7,202 nt of DNA. Origin: an uncultured Oscillospiraceae bacterium. Its GTDB lineage: Bacteria; Bacillota; Clostridia; Oscillospirales; Oscillospiraceae. Positions 5,379 to 7,202 of the stretch are shown here, piece after piece. The stretch lies in NCBI GenBank assembly GCA_934630555.1, contig CAKTXB010000099.1, positions 1 to 7,202 of the forward strand, written 5' to 3'. A program made the translations under genes and the position numbers. Positions within the stretch are counted from its first letter, which is position 1, and the number at the start of each line of letters is the position of its first letter. Under the pieces are notes generated by a model, which worked only from the letters and a program-made list of their open reading frames with translations, did no database searches and was not told the DNA's origin.

Positions 5379-7202
5379 ATGAAGAAACAACAGGCATACG
5401 GAAACGAGAGCATTTCCGCGCTGAAGGGCGCGGACCGGGTGCGCAAGCGTCCGGCAGTCATCTTTGGCTCGGATGGGCTGGAGGGCTGCGAGCACGCGGT
5501 GTTTGAAATTTTGTCCAACGCCATTGACGAGGCGCGCGAGGGCCATGGCGACACGGTGATCGTGACGCGGTATCTGGACCGCTCCATTGCGGTGGAGGAT
5601 TTTGGCCGCGGCTGCCCGGTGGACTGGAACGAAAAAGAGGGAAAATACAACTGGGAGCTTGTGTTCTGCGAGCTGTATGCCGGCGGCAAGTATGACAACA
5701 ACGCCGGCGGCGACTATGAGTTCTCACTGGGTCTCAACGGTCTTGGCGCGTGCGCCACGCAGTATTCCTCAGAGTACTTTGACGCGACCATCCGGCGTGA
5801 CGGATCCAAATACAGCCTGCACTTTGAAAAGGGCGAGATCGTGGGGCAGATGCAGAAGGAGCCGGCTGACCGGAAAAAGACGGGGTCGCTGTTCCATTGG
5901 AAGCCCGATCTGGACGTGTTTACGGACATCAATATCCCGCTGGAATATTACCAGAGCATGCTGAAGCGGCAGGCCGTTGTGAACGCAGGCGTGACGTTCC
6001 GGCTGCGCGACGAGGTGGCGCCGGGAAAGTTCGAGCAGACGGAATACTGCTATGTAGAAGGTATTTTGGACTATGTACGCGAGCTGACGGAAGAAAAGTC
6101 CATGACCATGCCGCAGTTCTGGGAGGCCGAGCGGCGCGGCCGCGACCGGGAGGACAAGCCCGAATACAAGGTGCGCATTTCGGCGGCGTTCTGCTTTTCC
6201 AATTCCGTGAGCCGCATAGAGTATTACCATAACTCATCCTGGCTGGAATATGGCGGCGCGCCGGACAAGGCGGTGCGCAACGCATTTGTGTACGCCATTG
6301 ACGCGTATATCAAAACGGCGGGGAAGTATACGAAAAATGAGTCGAAGATCTCGTTCCAGGACGTGGCGGACTGTCTGGTATTGGTGACGAACTGCTTTTC
6401 CACACAGACGTCGTATGAGAACCAGACGAAGAAAGCCATCAACAACAAATTTGTGCAGGAGGCCATGACGGAATTTTTCCGCAGCCGGCTGCATGTATAT
6501 TTCATTGAAAACAAGGCCGAGGCCGACCGCATTGCCGACCAGGTGCTCATCAACAAGCGCAGCCGGGAGCGGGCGGAAAAAGAGCGGCTGAATATCAAGA
6601 AAAAGCTCACGGGCAATCTGGACATTGCCAACCGCGTGCAGAAGTTTGTGGACTGCCGGACGAAGGATGTGACACGGCGGGAGATCTACATTGTGGAGGG
6701 CGACTCCGCGCTTGGCTCGGTCAAGCTCTCACGCGATGCGGAATTTCAGGGCATTATGCCGGTGCGCGGCAAGATCCTCAACTGCCTGAAAGCGGACTAT
6801 GAGCGCATTTTCAAATCGGACATTATTACCGACCTCATCCGGGTGCTGGGCTGCGGCGTGGAGGTACAGACGAAAAAAAGCAAGGACCTTTCGGCGTTCG
6901 ATCTGGCAAATCTGCGGTGGAACAAGGTCATCATCTGCACCGATGCCGACGTGGACGGCTATCAGATCCGCACGCTGATCCTGACCATGATCTACCGCCT
7001 TTGCCCCACGCTCATTGAGCAGGGCTATGTGTATATTGCCGAGTCGCCGCTGTATGAGATCGGCTATAAGGAAAAAACATGGTTTGCCTATAACGAGGCC
7101 GAAAAGACCACGATCCTGAAAGAGCTGGAGGGCAAAAAGGTGTCCGTCAGCCGCTCGAAGGGCCTTGGTGAAAACGACCCGGAGATGATGTGGATGACCA
7201 CC
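5379..7202 (+). CDS. Divergent type IIA topoisomerase B subunit (GyrB/ParE-like), 3' end beyond window
   Basis: 608 residues are visible with no stop codon. The protein is a GHKL ATPase-transducer-Toprim subunit, which would pair with a GyrA/ParC-like partner to pass one DNA duplex through another. ATPase motifs are VFEILSNAIDEA (residues 41-52, catalytic Glu43 and Asn47), EDFGRGCP (73-80), GGKYDNNAGGDYEFSLGLNG (102-121) and the transducer QTK loop (349-351). Toprim motifs are VEGDSALGS (439-447, Glu440) and TDADVDG (521-527), followed by SRSKGLGENDPEMMW (591-605). It departs from GyrB/ParE at usually fixed sites: EGDSAGG is EGDSALG, DGSHIRT is DGYQIRT, and the DGGTH block is replaced by LEYGGAPDK (289-297). 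It is therefore probably a paralogue beside the housekeeping gyrase. GAGGGAA (5368-5374) precedes the ATG by 4 nt. A partner A subunit may lie just downstream, outside the window. Confidence 0.92.
   Translation, partial: MKKQQAYGNESISALKGADRVRKRPAVIFGSDGLEGCEHAVFEILSNAIDEAREGHGDTVIVTRYLDRSIAVEDFGRGCPVDWNEKEGKYNWELVFCELYAGGKYDNNAGGDYEFSLGLNGLGACATQYSSEYFDATIRRDGSKYSLHFEKGEIVGQMQKEPADRKKTGSLFHWKPDLDVFTDINIPLEYYQSMLKRQAVVNAGVTFRLRDEVAPGKFEQTEYCYVEGILDYVRELTEEKSMTMPQFWEAERRGRDREDKPEYKVRISAAFCFSNSVSRIEYYHNSSWLEYGGAPDKAVRNAFVYAIDAYIKTAGKYTKNESKISFQDVADCLVLVTNCFSTQTSYENQTKKAINNKFVQEAMTEFFRSRLHVYFIENKAEADRIADQVLINKRSRERAEKERLNIKKKLTGNLDIANRVQKFVDCRTKDVTRREIYIVEGDSALGSVKLSRDAEFQGIMPVRGKILNCLKADYERIFKSDIITDLIRVLGCGVEVQTKKSKDLSAFDLANLRWNKVIICTDADVDGYQIRTLILTMIYRLCPTLIEQGYVYIAESPLYEIGYKEKTWFAYNEAEKTTILKELEGKKVSVSRSKGLGENDPEMMWMTT

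Noticed and set aside
5183..5506. 107-residue frame starting after GGGGGAGA, upstream of the topoisomerase gene
   Set aside because: Its last third overlaps the topoisomerase gene out of frame, the promoter at 5280-5308 lies inside it, and the product has no recognisable features.

Overview
The window is ordinary chromosomal DNA from a Gram-positive anaerobe. The GC-rich coding sequence, strong Shine-Dalgarno sites, the infC-rpmI-rplT operon, a DUF6512 membrane protein, a DUF1846 protein and a divergent second type IIA topoisomerase B subunit together suggest class Clostridia, probably the Oscillospiraceae/Ruminococcaceae group. The family assignment is inference; no rRNA is present to confirm it.

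Layout. Positions 52-543 (+) encode a small multi-pass membrane protein of the DUF6512 type. A perfect-consensus housekeeping promoter (561-589) then drives a structured leader of about 130 nt and the translation operon infC (IF-3, 725-1243), rpmI (L35, 1277-1474) and rplT (L20, 1507-1860). This operon ends in a strong hairpin terminator (1869-1905). A second hairpin (1985-2020) ends the convergent minus-strand operon. That operon reads, in transcription order, a DUF1846 protein (5070-3586), a membrane-anchored family 3 glycoside hydrolase (3589-2246, overlapping by 4 nt) and a 63-residue PspC-domain protein (2215-2024). A divergent intergenic region (5071-5378) holds a candidate promoter and palindrome for the minus operon and a good promoter for the last gene. 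That gene (5379 to the window end, +) is an open-ended GyrB/ParE-like ATPase-Toprim subunit.

How the genes work together. infC-rpmI-rplT is a conserved translation operon, in other Firmicutes autoregulated by L20 through its leader and in E. coli also by IF-3 through a non-AUG start. Both kinds of signal can be seen here: infC appears to start at AUC, and the leader carries an 8-nt perfect complement to the infC Shine-Dalgarno, with a competing local pairing. The minus operon joins a cytoplasmic protein of unknown role to a surface beta-N-acetylhexosaminidase-like enzyme and a membrane PspC protein, which suggests an envelope connection but does not prove one. The topoisomerase subunit keeps the ATPase and Toprim metal-binding residues but departs from GyrB/ParE at several normally fixed positions.

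I did not find a mobile element, CRISPR array, tRNA, rRNA or a clearly new multi-gene system. The most interesting items are the infC leader and start, the divergent topoisomerase, and the DUF1846-GH3-PspC operon with its operator-like palindrome.
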